Assembly: GCF_015354405.1 (NCBI RefSeq)
Contig: NZ_JADKYP010000048.1
Coordinates: 1 to 51,164 of the forward strand
Source: Nocardia sp. BSTN01
Lineage (GTDB): Bacteria > Actinomycetota > Actinomycetes > Mycobacteriales > Mycobacteriaceae
Reading direction: 5' to 3'
DNA: 51,164 bases
The position numbers were made by a program, and so were the translations under genes. Below the pieces are notes generated by a model. The model worked only from the letters and a program-made list of their open reading frames with translations. It did no database searches and was not told where the DNA came from. Of the stretch, positions 9,737 through 17,114 are shown piece by piece. Position 1 is the stretch's first letter. Every line of letters begins with the position of its first letter.

Positions 9737-10729
9737 ATGGACGTCGATGCCTATTCGTTCGCGCAGCGGCGGCATTGGGATCGGCTCGACCGGCTGACCG
9801 CGCAGCGGCGCCTCAGCGGCGCCGAGGTCGACGAATTCGTGGCCCTGTATCGCCGCACCTCCCAGCAGCTGGCGCGACTGCAATCGCATTCACCGGATCC
9901 GGAGTTGATCAACGGTCTGAGCGCGGTCCTGGCGCGAGCCCGGGGGCGGCTGCTGGGTGCGCGGACCGACACCTGGTCGCAGATCGGCTACTTCTTCACC
10001 CACCGGTTTCCCGCCGCGGTGTATCGAGCGTGGCCGTGGTGGGCCGGGGTGGCGGTGGCGTTCCTGGCCGTCTCGGCCGGAATCGGCACCTGGGTGTCCG
10101 GTTCCGGTTCGGCGCGAAGGACTTTGGGGTTGCCGTCGGACGCGGCATCGCTGACCGCCCCCGGCGGTCGCTTCGAGTCCTACTACTCCGAACACCCGCA
10201 CGACGCCTTCGCCGCACAGGTGTGGACCAACAACGCCTGGGTGTCGGCGATCGCGTTGTTCACCGGCATCCTGATCCTCCCGGCCGCCTATCTGCTGTTC
10301 ATGAACGCGCTGAACGTGGGGGTGTCCGCCGGGCTGATGGCGGATGCCGGGCGGCTCGACTCGTTCTTCGGTTTCCTGCTGCCACACGGCATGCTCGAAC
10401 TCACGGCCGTTTTCGTCGCCGGCGGTGCGGGGTTGAAACTGGGGTGGACGCTGATCGATCCGGGGCGGTCGTCGCGGGCCGAGGCACTGGCCCGGCAGGG
10501 CCGGACGACGGCCACGATCGCACTCGGTCTGGTGGTGGTCCTGCTGGTCTCGGGCCTGATCGAGGGGTTCGTCACGCCCGCCGGCTGGCCTGCGCCGGTG
10601 CGAATCGGTATCGGGCTGGTTGCCGAGCTCGGATTTCTGACCTACGTCTTCGGCCCCGGACGCCGTGCGGCGCAGGAAAGTGTGGCGTTGCGGGCCGCGG
10701 CGGACGCGGGCGAGCGCATATCGAGCTAA
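9737..10729 (+). CDS. Stage II sporulation protein M-like membrane protein
   Basis: A 330-residue protein of the SpoIIM family. The N-terminal soluble part (FAQRRHWDRLDRLTAQRRLS ... EFVALYRRTSQQLARLQSHSPD) is the form common in actinobacteria that do not sporulate. It is followed by about five membrane helices, with FESYYSEHPHDAFAAQVWTNNA between the first and second, and the PHGMLELTAVFVAGGAGLKLG motif near residue 215. AGGAGG lies six bases before the ATG. In Bacillus, SpoIIM works with peptidoglycan hydrolases; in this setting it belongs to the MoxR-DUF58-RDD membrane module. In M. tuberculosis the equivalent pair is Rv3694c-Rv3695. Confidence 0.9.
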   Translation: MDVDAYSFAQRRHWDRLDRLTAQRRLSGAEVDEFVALYRRTSQQLARLQSHSPDPELINGLSAVLARARGRLLGARTDTWSQIGYFFTHRFPAAVYRAWPWWAGVAVAFLAVSAGIGTWVSGSGSARRTLGLPSDAASLTAPGGRFESYYSEHPHDAFAAQVWTNNAWVSAIALFTGILILPAAYLLFMNALNVGVSAGLMADAGRLDSFFGFLLPHGMLELTAVFVAGGAGLKLGWTLIDPGRSSRAEALARQGRTTATIALGLVVVLLVSGLIEGFVTPAGWPAPVRIGIGLVAELGFLTYVFGPGRRAAQESVALRAAADAGERISS

Positions 10730-10816
10730 CGCCGACCGGGTTGTGCTGAGGCTGAGAAAATCCCTTGCGAGAGGGCGGGGATTCGAAGGATCATCGGAGT
10801 GCCGATTTGAGATCCA

Positions 10817-10850
10817 CTGGCCGCAGCGAGTCCAGCTCAGCTGCGGCCAG
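10817..10850 (+). terminator. Hairpin downstream of the SpoIIM gene
   Basis: CTGGCCGCAG (10817-10826) and CTGCGGCCAG (10841-10850) form a perfect 10-bp stem with a 14-base loop, 88 bases after the SpoIIM stop. No T-run follows, so it may be a weak or Rho-assisted terminator or a processed 3' end. Confidence 0.5.
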
Positions 10851-11439
10851 CGTTACCGTCGACTCTACACAATCGTTATCCCTACGCAACCTCCCGCACA
10901 CTCCGTCTGCCCGGCCGTAACCGAGTCGAAACCCGCAGCCAGACAGCACTTCCGGAGACCGGGCGCAAATACCTGGCGGGCGGTCGGAAATAGCGGTGGA
11001 CACCGAACCGCAACGCTCGAGTAGCCGGGATTTTTCTGCCAATTCCGCCGTCGGTCCCGCTGCCGGTTACGTGGATCGCGATCCTTCCCCGGCGCGTCGC
11101 CTGCTGCTCACCTGTTCGTCATCACCGCAGGTCAGACCATCAACCGAAGGTCCTGTGGCGCCATCCCCACGGGCAACGCGACCGGAAAACAAACTTCAAG
11201 TTTGTTAACGCCGGAGATTCCAAGTCTGCCGTCAGGTAATTCTCAGAAAGTTGCGGATGTGCTTCCATTGAATTGTGCAATTATTTCGACAGCGAACACG
11301 AACAACAATTCTTCGCCAGTAATACTGGAAACGAATAACGACCGGTCAGCCGCCGAGAATGCGGCGAAGATCACACTGCCGCGCGCATCCTCGCCCGAAC
11401 CTGCCCGAATCCGGCCGGCCGGGCCGCAATACTGAGACC
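10851..11439. other. AT-richer non-coding region ahead of the acetyltransferase gene
   Basis: With the preceding hairpin this makes about 700 bases without a supported gene. The part from 11180 to 11350 is clearly poorer in GC than its surroundings. It contains a 19-bp palindrome (11188-11206) and a small AATTG-TG-CAATT repeat near 11272-11283. A 77-codon open frame from 11202 has a TTG start and no family resemblance, and I do not call it. Confidence 0.55.
11188..11206. promoter_or_regulatory. 19-bp perfect palindrome, operator-like
   Basis: AACAAACTT-C-AAGTTTGTT is perfectly symmetric around one central base, in an AT-rich patch. Size and symmetry fit a dimeric MarR- or TetR-type repressor site. 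The nearest rightward gene is the acetyltransferase at 11440, and the nearest regulator gene is TetR at 11807-12430. The cognate protein is unknown. Confidence 0.45.
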
Positions 11440-11778
11440 ATGACCGCCGAACAGCAACCCTCCCCGGTCGTCACGCAGGCCGCGGAGCGGTTCGACATCA
11501 GCGTGGACGATCGGCTCGCCGGCTTCACCGAATACCTCGACCACGACGGCCGGCGGATCTTCTACCACACCGAAATCGACTCCGACTTCGCCGGACGCGG
11601 TCTGGCCGGCGCCCTGGTCTCGCAGGCACTGGACCGTACCCGCGAGGCCGGTCTGCGCATCGTGCCGATCTGCCCGTTCGTGGCGGGCTACATCCAGAAG
11701 CACGCGGAATTCGCCGACATCACCGACGCTGTCACACAGGACGCCGTCGACTACGTGCGCACCCAGCGAGGGCGCTGA
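11440..11778 (+). CDS. Small GNAT-type N-acetyltransferase (Acetyltransf_CG type)
   Basis: A 112-residue single-domain protein of the short GNAT branch related to human NATD1. The sequence GFTEYLDHDGRRIFYHTEID leads into DFAGRGLAGALVSQAL, the acetyl-CoA pyrophosphate-binding loop, and IVPICPFVAGYIQKHAEFAD, the signature of this branch. Length fits the family (about 90-110). The open frame extends 27 codons upstream, but the ATG at 11440 begins the conserved part. The substrate of this branch is not established. It is convergent with the TetR gene, 28 bases apart. Confidence 0.87.
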   Translation: MTAEQQPSPVVTQAAERFDISVDDRLAGFTEYLDHDGRRIFYHTEIDSDFAGRGLAGALVSQALDRTREAGLRIVPICPFVAGYIQKHAEFADITDAVTQDAVDYVRTQRGR

Positions 11779-11806
11779 CGAACGGCACCCCCGCAGGACG
11801 ACACCG

Positions 11807-12430
11807 TCAGAGAACTCCGCCCGCGACCGGAGCGTCCCACGCCCCGGGCAGATTGCGACTCGACACCTCGGCGATATCGCGCAAGCGCGAGAGCGGAGTT
11901 CCCAAGCGACTCAACTGAATGAGGCCCTGCGCGGTCATCACCACCGCGGCGCTGTAGGCGGCCAGAGTCGCCGCGTCCAACTCGGCGCCGGATTCCTCGG
12001 CGGCGCGGCGTAACCGCTCGGCGACACTCTGTTCCATGGCGGCGGTGGTCCGATTCCCGATGCCGATCACCTCGGGCAGGCGTGAGCCGAGCTGGGCGAT
12101 GCTGTTGAGCATCAGGCAGCCGCGCCGATCGGGCTGTGCGACGCAGTCGTCGATGATCGCCTCGAACAACGCGCGCACGGCCGCGCGCGCCGAACCGGGA
12201 GCCGAGGTCACCACCTCGCGAACCAAGCGGGCGCGGCCTTCGCAGTAGCGTTCGAAGGCCGCGAGGAACAGTCCGCGTTTGCTGCGGTAGGCGGCGTAGA
12301 TGCTGCCGTTTCCGATGCCGCTCGCGCGCGAGACGTCCTCGACCGACGTCTGCTCGAAACCCCGCGACCAGAACAGTTCGGTGGCGGCGTCGAGCAACGC
12401 CGATTCGTCGAACTGCCGTGGCCTCCCCAT
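11807..12430 (-). CDS. TetR family transcriptional regulator
   Basis: A 207-residue repressor-type protein. The N-terminal helix-turn-helix is clear: MGRPRQFDESALLDAATELF, WSRGFEQTSVEDVSRASGIG and GSIYAAYRSKRGLFLAAFERY. The C-terminal part contains CLMLNSIAQLGSRLPEV, as in the subgroup of YxaF/LmrA-like regulators. I start it at the ATG of MGRPRQF, since the longer open frame runs into the divergent gene. It is transcribed away from the GlxA-type regulator gene, and the 79-base gap between them holds a 22-bp inverted repeat that is the obvious candidate for its own operator. The likely targets are the GlxA gene and the hydrolase behind it, which is inference. Confidence 0.92.
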   Translation of the reverse strand: MGRPRQFDESALLDAATELFWSRGFEQTSVEDVSRASGIGNGSIYAAYRSKRGLFLAAFERYCEGRARLVREVVTSAPGSARAAVRALFEAIIDDCVAQPDRRGCLMLNSIAQLGSRLPEVIGIGNRTTAAMEQSVAERLRRAAEESGAELDAATLAAYSAAVVMTAQGLIQLSRLGTPLSRLRDIAEVSSRNLPGAWDAPVAGGVL

Positions 12431-12477
12431 GGCGCCCACCGTATCAATCACACTGCGACCCCGGCCACAAAGCTTGT

Positions 12478-12499
12478 TTCTGGAGGCGTTACTCCAGAA
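12478..12499. promoter_or_regulatory. Inverted repeat between tetR and the GlxA-type gene
   Basis: TTCTGGAG (12478-12485) and CTCCAGAA (12492-12499) are perfect 8-bp arms separated by GCGTTA. It starts 48 bases upstream of the TetR start and ends 11 bases before the GlxA-type start, so a protein bound here could cover both promoters or block the rightward ribosome-binding region. Confidence 0.55.
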
Positions 12500-12509
12500 T
12501 GATGGCGGG

Positions 12510-13517
12510 ATGGCCCTCGAACTCGCCCAACTACCGCGCCGGCGGGTAGGAATTCTGGTCTTCGACGGCGTCAAGATGCTCGACTTCACCGGCCCCGCCG
12601 AAGTTTTCGTCGAGGCCAACCAGGCCTGCCCGGGATACGAGGTCGTGCTGGTGTCGGCGGACGGCGGCAGTGTGCAGACCTCGATCGGCGCCCGGATCGA
12701 ATGCGCGGTCGCGGCGGCCGACGCGGGCGCCTTCGACATCGTCGTGATTCCGGGCAGTGAGCTGCCGCCCTCTCGATTCGTCACACCCGAACTGCTCGCG
12801 GCGGCGCGGCGGCTGTCCTGGAACACGCGGCGGCTGGCGTCGGTGTGCAGCGGCGCGTTCGTCCTCGCCGAACTGGGCCTGTTCGACGGCCGCCGGGCCA
12901 CCACGCACTGGAAGTTCGCCGCACATCTGGCGCGGCGCTATCCCGCGATCGACGTGGCCGCCGACGACATCTACGTACGCGACGGAAACCTCTACAGCTC
13001 GGCCGGAGTGACCGCCGGCGTCGACCTGGCACTGGCGATGGTCGAGGAGGATTTCGGCCCCGACATCGCACGCCGGATCGCCCAGCTGATGGTGGTGTAC
13101 ATGCACCGCGCGGGCGGGCAGTCGCAGTTCTCGGCCTCGCTGTCGGGGCCGGCGCCGCGCAGCCCGCTGGTGCGCAAGGTGGTCGATCTCATCTGCGCGG
13201 AACCCGCCTTCCCCCATACCGTTCGGACCCTGGCGGCCCATGCCAACGTCAGCCCGCGGCATCTGACCAGACTCTTCCGCGCCGAACTGGAGCGTTCCCC
13301 CGCCGAATACGTCGCCTTCATCCGCTTCGGGGTCGCCCGGGACATGCTGCATGCCGGCTGCGGAGTGACCGAGGCGGCGATGGCGGCGGGCTACGGCAGC
13401 AGTGAGGCGATGCGCCGGGCGTTCGTTGCCCGGCTCGGGATATCGCCCAGTAAATATCAGCGCCGGTTCCGGTCCACCGGTTCCGGCGAGGCGCCGCTGG
13501 TGGCGGCCGTGTCTTGA
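12510..13517 (+). CDS. GlxA-type transcriptional regulator (DJ-1/PfpI plus AraC HTH)
   Basis: A 335-residue two-domain activator. Residues about 11-185 are a class I glutamine-amidotransferase-like (DJ-1/PfpI) domain, with RVGILVFDGVKMLDFTGPAE at the start and the elbow motif SVCSGAFVLAELGLFDGRRA around the pseudo-catalytic Cys. The last 100 residues are an AraC-type double helix-turn-helix (VRTLAAHANVSPRHLTRLFR and VTEAAMAAGYGSSEAMRRAF). The ATG of MALELAQ is chosen because the longer open frame overlaps the divergent tetR gene. Proteins of this type often activate an adjacent catabolic gene; the hydrolase gene 109 bases downstream, on the same strand, is the natural candidate. The ligand is unknown. 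Confidence 0.92.
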   Translation: MALELAQLPRRRVGILVFDGVKMLDFTGPAEVFVEANQACPGYEVVLVSADGGSVQTSIGARIECAVAAADAGAFDIVVIPGSELPPSRFVTPELLAAARRLSWNTRRLASVCSGAFVLAELGLFDGRRATTHWKFAAHLARRYPAIDVAADDIYVRDGNLYSSAGVTAGVDLALAMVEEDFGPDIARRIAQLMVVYMHRAGGQSQFSASLSGPAPRSPLVRKVVDLICAEPAFPHTVRTLAAHANVSPRHLTRLFRAELERSPAEYVAFIRFGVARDMLHAGCGVTEAAMAAGYGSSEAMRRAFVARLGISPSKYQRRFRSTGSGEAPLVAAVS

Positions 13518-13626
13518 TCCGGTGTTTTCCCGTCCCGTAGCGAGGGGCGCATCGCCCTCCGACCAGCGGAAACTGATCGGGCGCCGCGTTGTTCGCAGCC
13601 GCACACCCCGCTGAAAGGAATAACCG

Positions 13627-14592
13627 ATGACCGGAAATCCGCTGGGCGTTTCCCTGGAGCAGGCCGCTCAGGAGTTCGTCGACGCGACCTCACAGCCGCC
13701 GTTCCTCTACCAGCTGCCGCCCGAGGAGGGCCGCAAAGCCGTTGACTCGGTGCAGGATTCGCCGATCGAGAAGCCGGCGATCGACGAGGAGTGGATCACC
13801 GTCGACGGCGGCCCGACCGGGTCGGTGCGGGCCCGCATCGTCAAACCGCAGGGTGTGACCGAAATCCTGCCCGTCATCGTCTACACCCACGGCGCGGGCT
13901 GGGTGTTCGGCGATGCGCACACCCACGACCGGCTGGTACGCGATCTCGCCGTGGGCGCGCACGCGGCCGTCGTCTTCCCCGAATACGACCGCTCCCCCGA
14001 GGTGCGCTACCCCGTCGCCAACGAGCAGTCCTACCGAGTCGCGCAGTGGGTGCGCTCGAACGGCGCCGAGAAGGGCCTCGACACGGACCGGATCGCGATC
14101 GCCGGCGATTCGGTGGGCGGCAATATGGCCATCGCGCTGACGCTGATGGCGAAGGAGCGCGGCGACGTCTCGTTCGTCCAGCAGGTGCTGTTCTATCCCG
14201 TCACCGACGCCAACTTCGACACCCCGTCGTACGAGCAGTTCGCCGAAGGCTACTTCCTGACCCGGGAAGGGATGCGGTGGTTCTGGGACCAGTACACGAC
14301 CAGCGAAGCGGACCGCGCCCAGATCACGGCCTCGCCGCTGCGCGCCACCACCGAGCAGCTGGCCGGACTGCCCCCGGCGCTGGTGATCACCGGTGAGGCC
14401 GATGTGCTGCGCGACGAGGGCGAGGCCTTCGCCGCCAAACTCCGCGACGCCGGCGTCCCGGTCGTCCAGACCCGGTACGGCGGCATCATCCACGATTTCG
14501 TGATGGTCAACTCCATGCACGACACCGAGGCGGCGAAAGCGGCGGTCGCCCAGGCGGTCGCGGTGCTGCGGGCGGCGCTGCACACCGCCTGA
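13627..14592 (+). CDS. Alpha/beta hydrolase, HSL (acetyl-esterase/lipase) family
   Basis: A 321-residue esterase of the hormone-sensitive-lipase group. The oxyanion motif is YTHGAGW (HGGG class, residues 87-92), the nucleophile elbow is GDSVGG with Ser162, and the other triad members are Asp259 (ITGEADVL) and His289 (GIIHDF). No signal peptide is seen, so it is cytoplasmic. AAAGGA lies six bases ahead of the ATG. It follows the GlxA-type regulator and ends just before a strong terminator hairpin, so it is probably the last gene of a two-gene unit. The substrate is likely a short-chain ester; which one cannot be read from the sequence. Confidence 0.92.
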   Translation: MTGNPLGVSLEQAAQEFVDATSQPPFLYQLPPEEGRKAVDSVQDSPIEKPAIDEEWITVDGGPTGSVRARIVKPQGVTEILPVIVYTHGAGWVFGDAHTHDRLVRDLAVGAHAAVVFPEYDRSPEVRYPVANEQSYRVAQWVRSNGAEKGLDTDRIAIAGDSVGGNMAIALTLMAKERGDVSFVQQVLFYPVTDANFDTPSYEQFAEGYFLTREGMRWFWDQYTTSEADRAQITASPLRATTEQLAGLPPALVITGEADVLRDEGEAFAAKLRDAGVPVVQTRYGGIIHDFVMVNSMHDTEAAKAAVAQAVAVLRAALHTA

Positions 14593-14604
14593 CGGAGAGA
14601 AAAA

Positions 14605-14640
14605 GAAGAGCCGCAGATCGGATTCGATCTGCGGCTCTTC
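14605..14640 (-). terminator. Intrinsic terminator for tRNA-Leu, shared with the hydrolase gene
   Basis: A 16-bp perfect stem (14605-14620 and 14625-14640) with a GATT loop. On the minus strand it follows the tRNA-Leu and is itself followed by TTCTTTTTCTCTCC, a proper T-run. On the plus strand it follows the hydrolase stop by 12 bases and could also stop that transcript. Confidence 0.9.
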
Positions 14641-14645
14641 CTCTG

Positions 14646-14728
14646 TGGGCGAAGGGGGACTTGAACCCCCACGTCCCGAAGGACACTGGCACCTGAAGCC
14701 AGCGCGTCTGCCATTCCGCCACTCGCCC
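14646..14728 (-). tRNA. tRNA-Leu(CAG)
   Basis: An 83-base gene with a full cloverleaf. The acceptor stem is GGGCGAG with TTCGCCC, the anticodon arm is CTGGC-TTCAGGT-GCCAG with anticodon CAG, there is a variable arm (TGTCCTTCGGGACG) as expected for a class II tRNA, and the T-arm is GGGGGTTCAAGTCCCCC. CCA is not encoded. A tRNA-Leu sits at this position beside fhaA in mycobacteria as well. Confidence 0.97.
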
Positions 14729-15008
14729 GAGCGACTGGAAGACAGTATCACGCGCCCGCTTCCCACACGAAATCGCCTGCTCACGACGGTTGCGGAGGAG
14801 AATTTTCGGGTAACGGGAACCGTGGGTGGCCGGTCGTGAGTTACAGCGGTGGAGGATCGTGGATATCATGCAGTGACCGTGTCCGTTCGACGACACGCCC
14901 TATCGGCATGTCGTGTCGCGGGATCGTGACGCCCGGACGACACAGACCGATCAGCTGACGTAGACATACAGCGCAGGCAACGAGGGCGGGCATCGAAGGG
15001 AGGCCGGT

Positions 15009-16460
15009 ATGGGCATCGTCTCGCGTTTCGAGCGACGTCTGCAGGGCGCCGTAGGTGACGCCTTCGCCAGGGTCTTCGGCGGCAGCGTCGTTCCCCAGGA
15101 GGTGGAAGCGGCGCTGCAGCGCGAGGCCTCGGATCGCCTGAGCGAACTCGAGGGTGGGCATCTGCTCGCTCCGAACCTCTACGTCATCACGGTCAACCCC
15201 ACGGACCTGCAGGAACTCGATGCAGACCACGAGTTGACCACCCGCGCGTTCGCCAAGCATTTACAGGACTACATCCGCGATCAGGGGTGGCAGACCTACG
15301 GTGAAGTGCACGTCGAATTCGAGGCATCCCCTACGCTGCACACCGGACAGTTCAGGACGCACGGACGGGTCGACCCGGATGCGGGCCGCCGGAACCCCCC
15401 GGCGCCGCGCCGGCCGCCCGATCGACCTGGACGACCCCCACAACGACCCGCACACCCGCAACCAGGAGCTGGCCCCATGACGCAGAACTCAGGCTACGAC
15501 CCCAGCCGAGAGCCCGCGGAGTCCGATCCACGCAACCGCGGGTACGCACCCCCGCCGGGGGGCCGCCCCGCGCCGCAATATCAGGACGACTACGGCCGGG
15601 GTGGTCAGTACCCCGGTGCCGGTGAGTACGCCGCTCCGGAATCGCAGCCCGCCTACGGCGACTATCAGCAGGGCGGCGACTACCAGAACGGCTACGACTA
15701 CCAGCAGGGCGGCGCGGGCTACCAGCAGGGTGGTGCGGCCTACGGTCAGCCGGGCTACGAGCAGGGCAGCTACGACCAGAGCAGTTACGACCAGGGTTAC
15801 GGCCAGCAGGCCTACGCCGACCAGGGGTACGGCCAGCAGCAGGCGTACGAACAGGGCGGCTACGAGCAGAGCGGCTACGACCAGGGTTACGGCCAGCAGG
15901 GCTACGCCGACCAGGGGTACGGGCAACAGCAGGGCTATCCGGAGCAGAACTACGGTCAGCAGCCGGGCTACGGCCAGGCGCCCGGATACGACCAGGGCTA
16001 CCAGGCTCAGGGCGGCTATGGCCAGCAGGGTTACGCCGACCCCGGCTATGCCGATCAGGGGTACGCCGACCAGGGCGGTTACGGGGCCGAGGATCAGGCG
16101 TACGGACAGCAGCCGGCCTACGGACAGCAGGGCGGCTACGCCGCGGCCCCGCAGCCGGCGCGCGGCGGGTCCGGCTATTCGGCCACCCTGCACCTCGACG
16201 ACGGCAGCGGCCGCACGTACCAGCTACGCGAGGGCAGCAACATCATCGGGCGGGGCCAGGACGCCCACTTCCGGCTTCCCGACACCGGGGTGTCCCGCCG
16301 CCACATCGAGGTGCGCTGGGACGGTCAGGTCGCCATGCTCTCGGATCTCGGTTCCACCAACGGGACGCTGGTCAACGGCTCGCCCGTCCAGGATTGGCAG
16401 CTCGCCGACGGAGATGTGATCCGGGCCGGGCATTCCGAGATCCTGATCCGAATCGTCTGA
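15009..16460 (+). CDS. fhaA: FhaA, DUF3662 and FHA domain protein
   Basis: A 483-residue phosphothreonine-binding protein of cell-wall synthesis control. In M. tuberculosis FhaA is phosphorylated by PknB and binds the phosphorylated pseudokinase domain of MviN (MurJ). Residues 1 to about 125 are the DUF3662 domain ([20 protein letters not shown] ... [13 protein letters not shown]). Residues about 130-390 are a disordered linker, rich in Gly, Tyr and Gln. Residues about 391-483 are the FHA domain with [27 protein letters not shown] and [18 protein letters not shown] precedes the ATG. It is the first gene of the rightward operon fhaA-fhaB-pstP-rodA-pbpA-pknA-pknB; the 186-base gap to fhaB could hold an internal promoter. 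Confidence 0.96.
   Translation: MGIVSRFERRLQGAVGDAFARVFGGSVVPQEVEAALQREASDRLSELEGGHLLAPNLYVITVNPTDLQELDADHELTTRAFAKHLQDYIRDQGWQTYGEVHVEFEASPTLHTGQFRTHGRVDPDAGRRNPPAPRRPPDRPGRPPQRPAHPQPGAGPMTQNSGYDPSREPAESDPRNRGYAPPPGGRPAPQYQDDYGRGGQYPGAGEYAAPESQPAYGDYQQGGDYQNGYDYQQGGAGYQQGGAAYGQPGYEQGSYDQSSYDQGYGQQAYADQGYGQQQAYEQGGYEQSGYDQGYGQQGYADQGYGQQQGYPEQNYGQQPGYGQAPGYDQGYQAQGGYGQQGYADPGYADQGYADQGGYGAEDQAYGQQPAYGQQGGYAAAPQPARGGSGYSATLHLDDGSGRTYQLREGSNIIGRGQDAHFRLPDTGVSRRHIEVRWDGQVAMLSDLGSTNGTLVNGSPVQDWQLADGDVIRAGHSEILIRIV
15786..15935 (+). repeat. Duplicated 90-base segment in the fhaA linker
   Basis: The block beginning TACGACCAGGGTTACGGCC at 15786 recurs nearly unchanged at 15876, a spacing of 90 bases. 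It encodes two copies of YDQGYGQQ[11 protein letters not shown] within the Gly/Tyr/Gln-rich linker. It is in frame, and looks like a recent tandem expansion. Confidence 0.75.
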
Positions 16461-16646
16461 TCCCGTAAGCTCGCCGGTGCAGGTCACGATGGGGCGCGAA
16501 AACCGCTCGCCCGTATCGTGATCGCAACCGGTCATCGGCCCTATTATGCTGCCAACATTCGCTCGGCAGCCGGGCCGTGCTGACCAGCACGCCGGTTGGG
16601 GGACGAAACGCCACTACGGGACCGGTCGAACAGGAGGTGGAGCGCC

Positions 16647-17114
16647 GTGCAGGGACTGATCCTGCAGTTGACCCGTGCGGGGTTCCTCTTGTTGTTGTGG
16701 CTGTTCGTGTGGGCGGTGCTTCGCACCTTGCGCAGCGACATCTACGCGGCATCAGGCATTCGGATCCAGCCCCGACCCACCCGAGGTTCGGTGGTGCTGC
16801 CATCCTTCAGCCGTGGCCAGAAGGGCGCCAAGTATCTAGTGGTGACTCAGGGTTCACTCGCCGGCACTCGGATCACGCTCGGCACCCAACCGGTGCTCAT
16901 CGGGCGTGCAGACGACTCCACGCTGGTACTGACCGACGACTACGCCTCGACCCGGCACGCACGGTTATCGCCGCGCGGCGAGGACTGGTACGTCGAAGAC
17001 TTAGGATCGACCAACGGGACCTACCTCGATCGAGCGAAGGTCACCACTCCCGTCCGAGTTCCACTCGGTACCCCTGTCCGTGTCGGTAAGACTGTGATCG
17101 AGCTGCGATCGTGA
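16647..17114 (+). CDS. fhaB: FhaB (FipA), membrane-anchored FHA protein
   Basis: A 155-residue protein with one N-terminal membrane helix (about 8-26, GFLLLLWLFVWAVLRTL) and a cytoplasmic FHA domain (about 60-155). The FHA motifs are VLIGRADDSTLVLTDDYAST, RHARLS and [12 protein letters not shown]; the stretch DDYASTRHARL is identical to M. tuberculosis FhaB and carries the known phosphorylated threonine region (VTTPV). The start is GTG at 16647, with AGGAGG nine bases upstream, giving VQGLILQLTRAGF as in mycobacteria. The longer open frame upstream is not coding. FhaB links FtsZ and FtsQ in oxidative stress in mycobacteria. Its stop overlaps the pstP start (GTGA). Confidence 0.96.
   Translation: MQGLILQLTRAGFLLLLWLFVWAVLRTLRSDIYAASGIRIQPRPTRGSVVLPSFSRGQKGAKYLVVTQGSLAGTRITLGTQPVLIGRADDSTLVLTDDYASTRHARLSPRGEDWYVEDLGSTNGTYLDRAKVTTPVRVPLGTPVRVGKTVIELRS

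Noticed and set aside
10738-10800. TPP-riboswitch-like GCTGAGGCTGAGAAAATCCC
   Set aside because: Only the CTGAGA part matches; the conserved GAACCTGAT half is missing and no thiamine gene follows.
15360-15480. Possible compensated frameshift in the fhaA linker
   Set aside because: An alternative frame reads a plausible acidic sequence, but the main frame is open throughout and rejoins at a GAGPM-T motif like that of mycobacterial FhaA.
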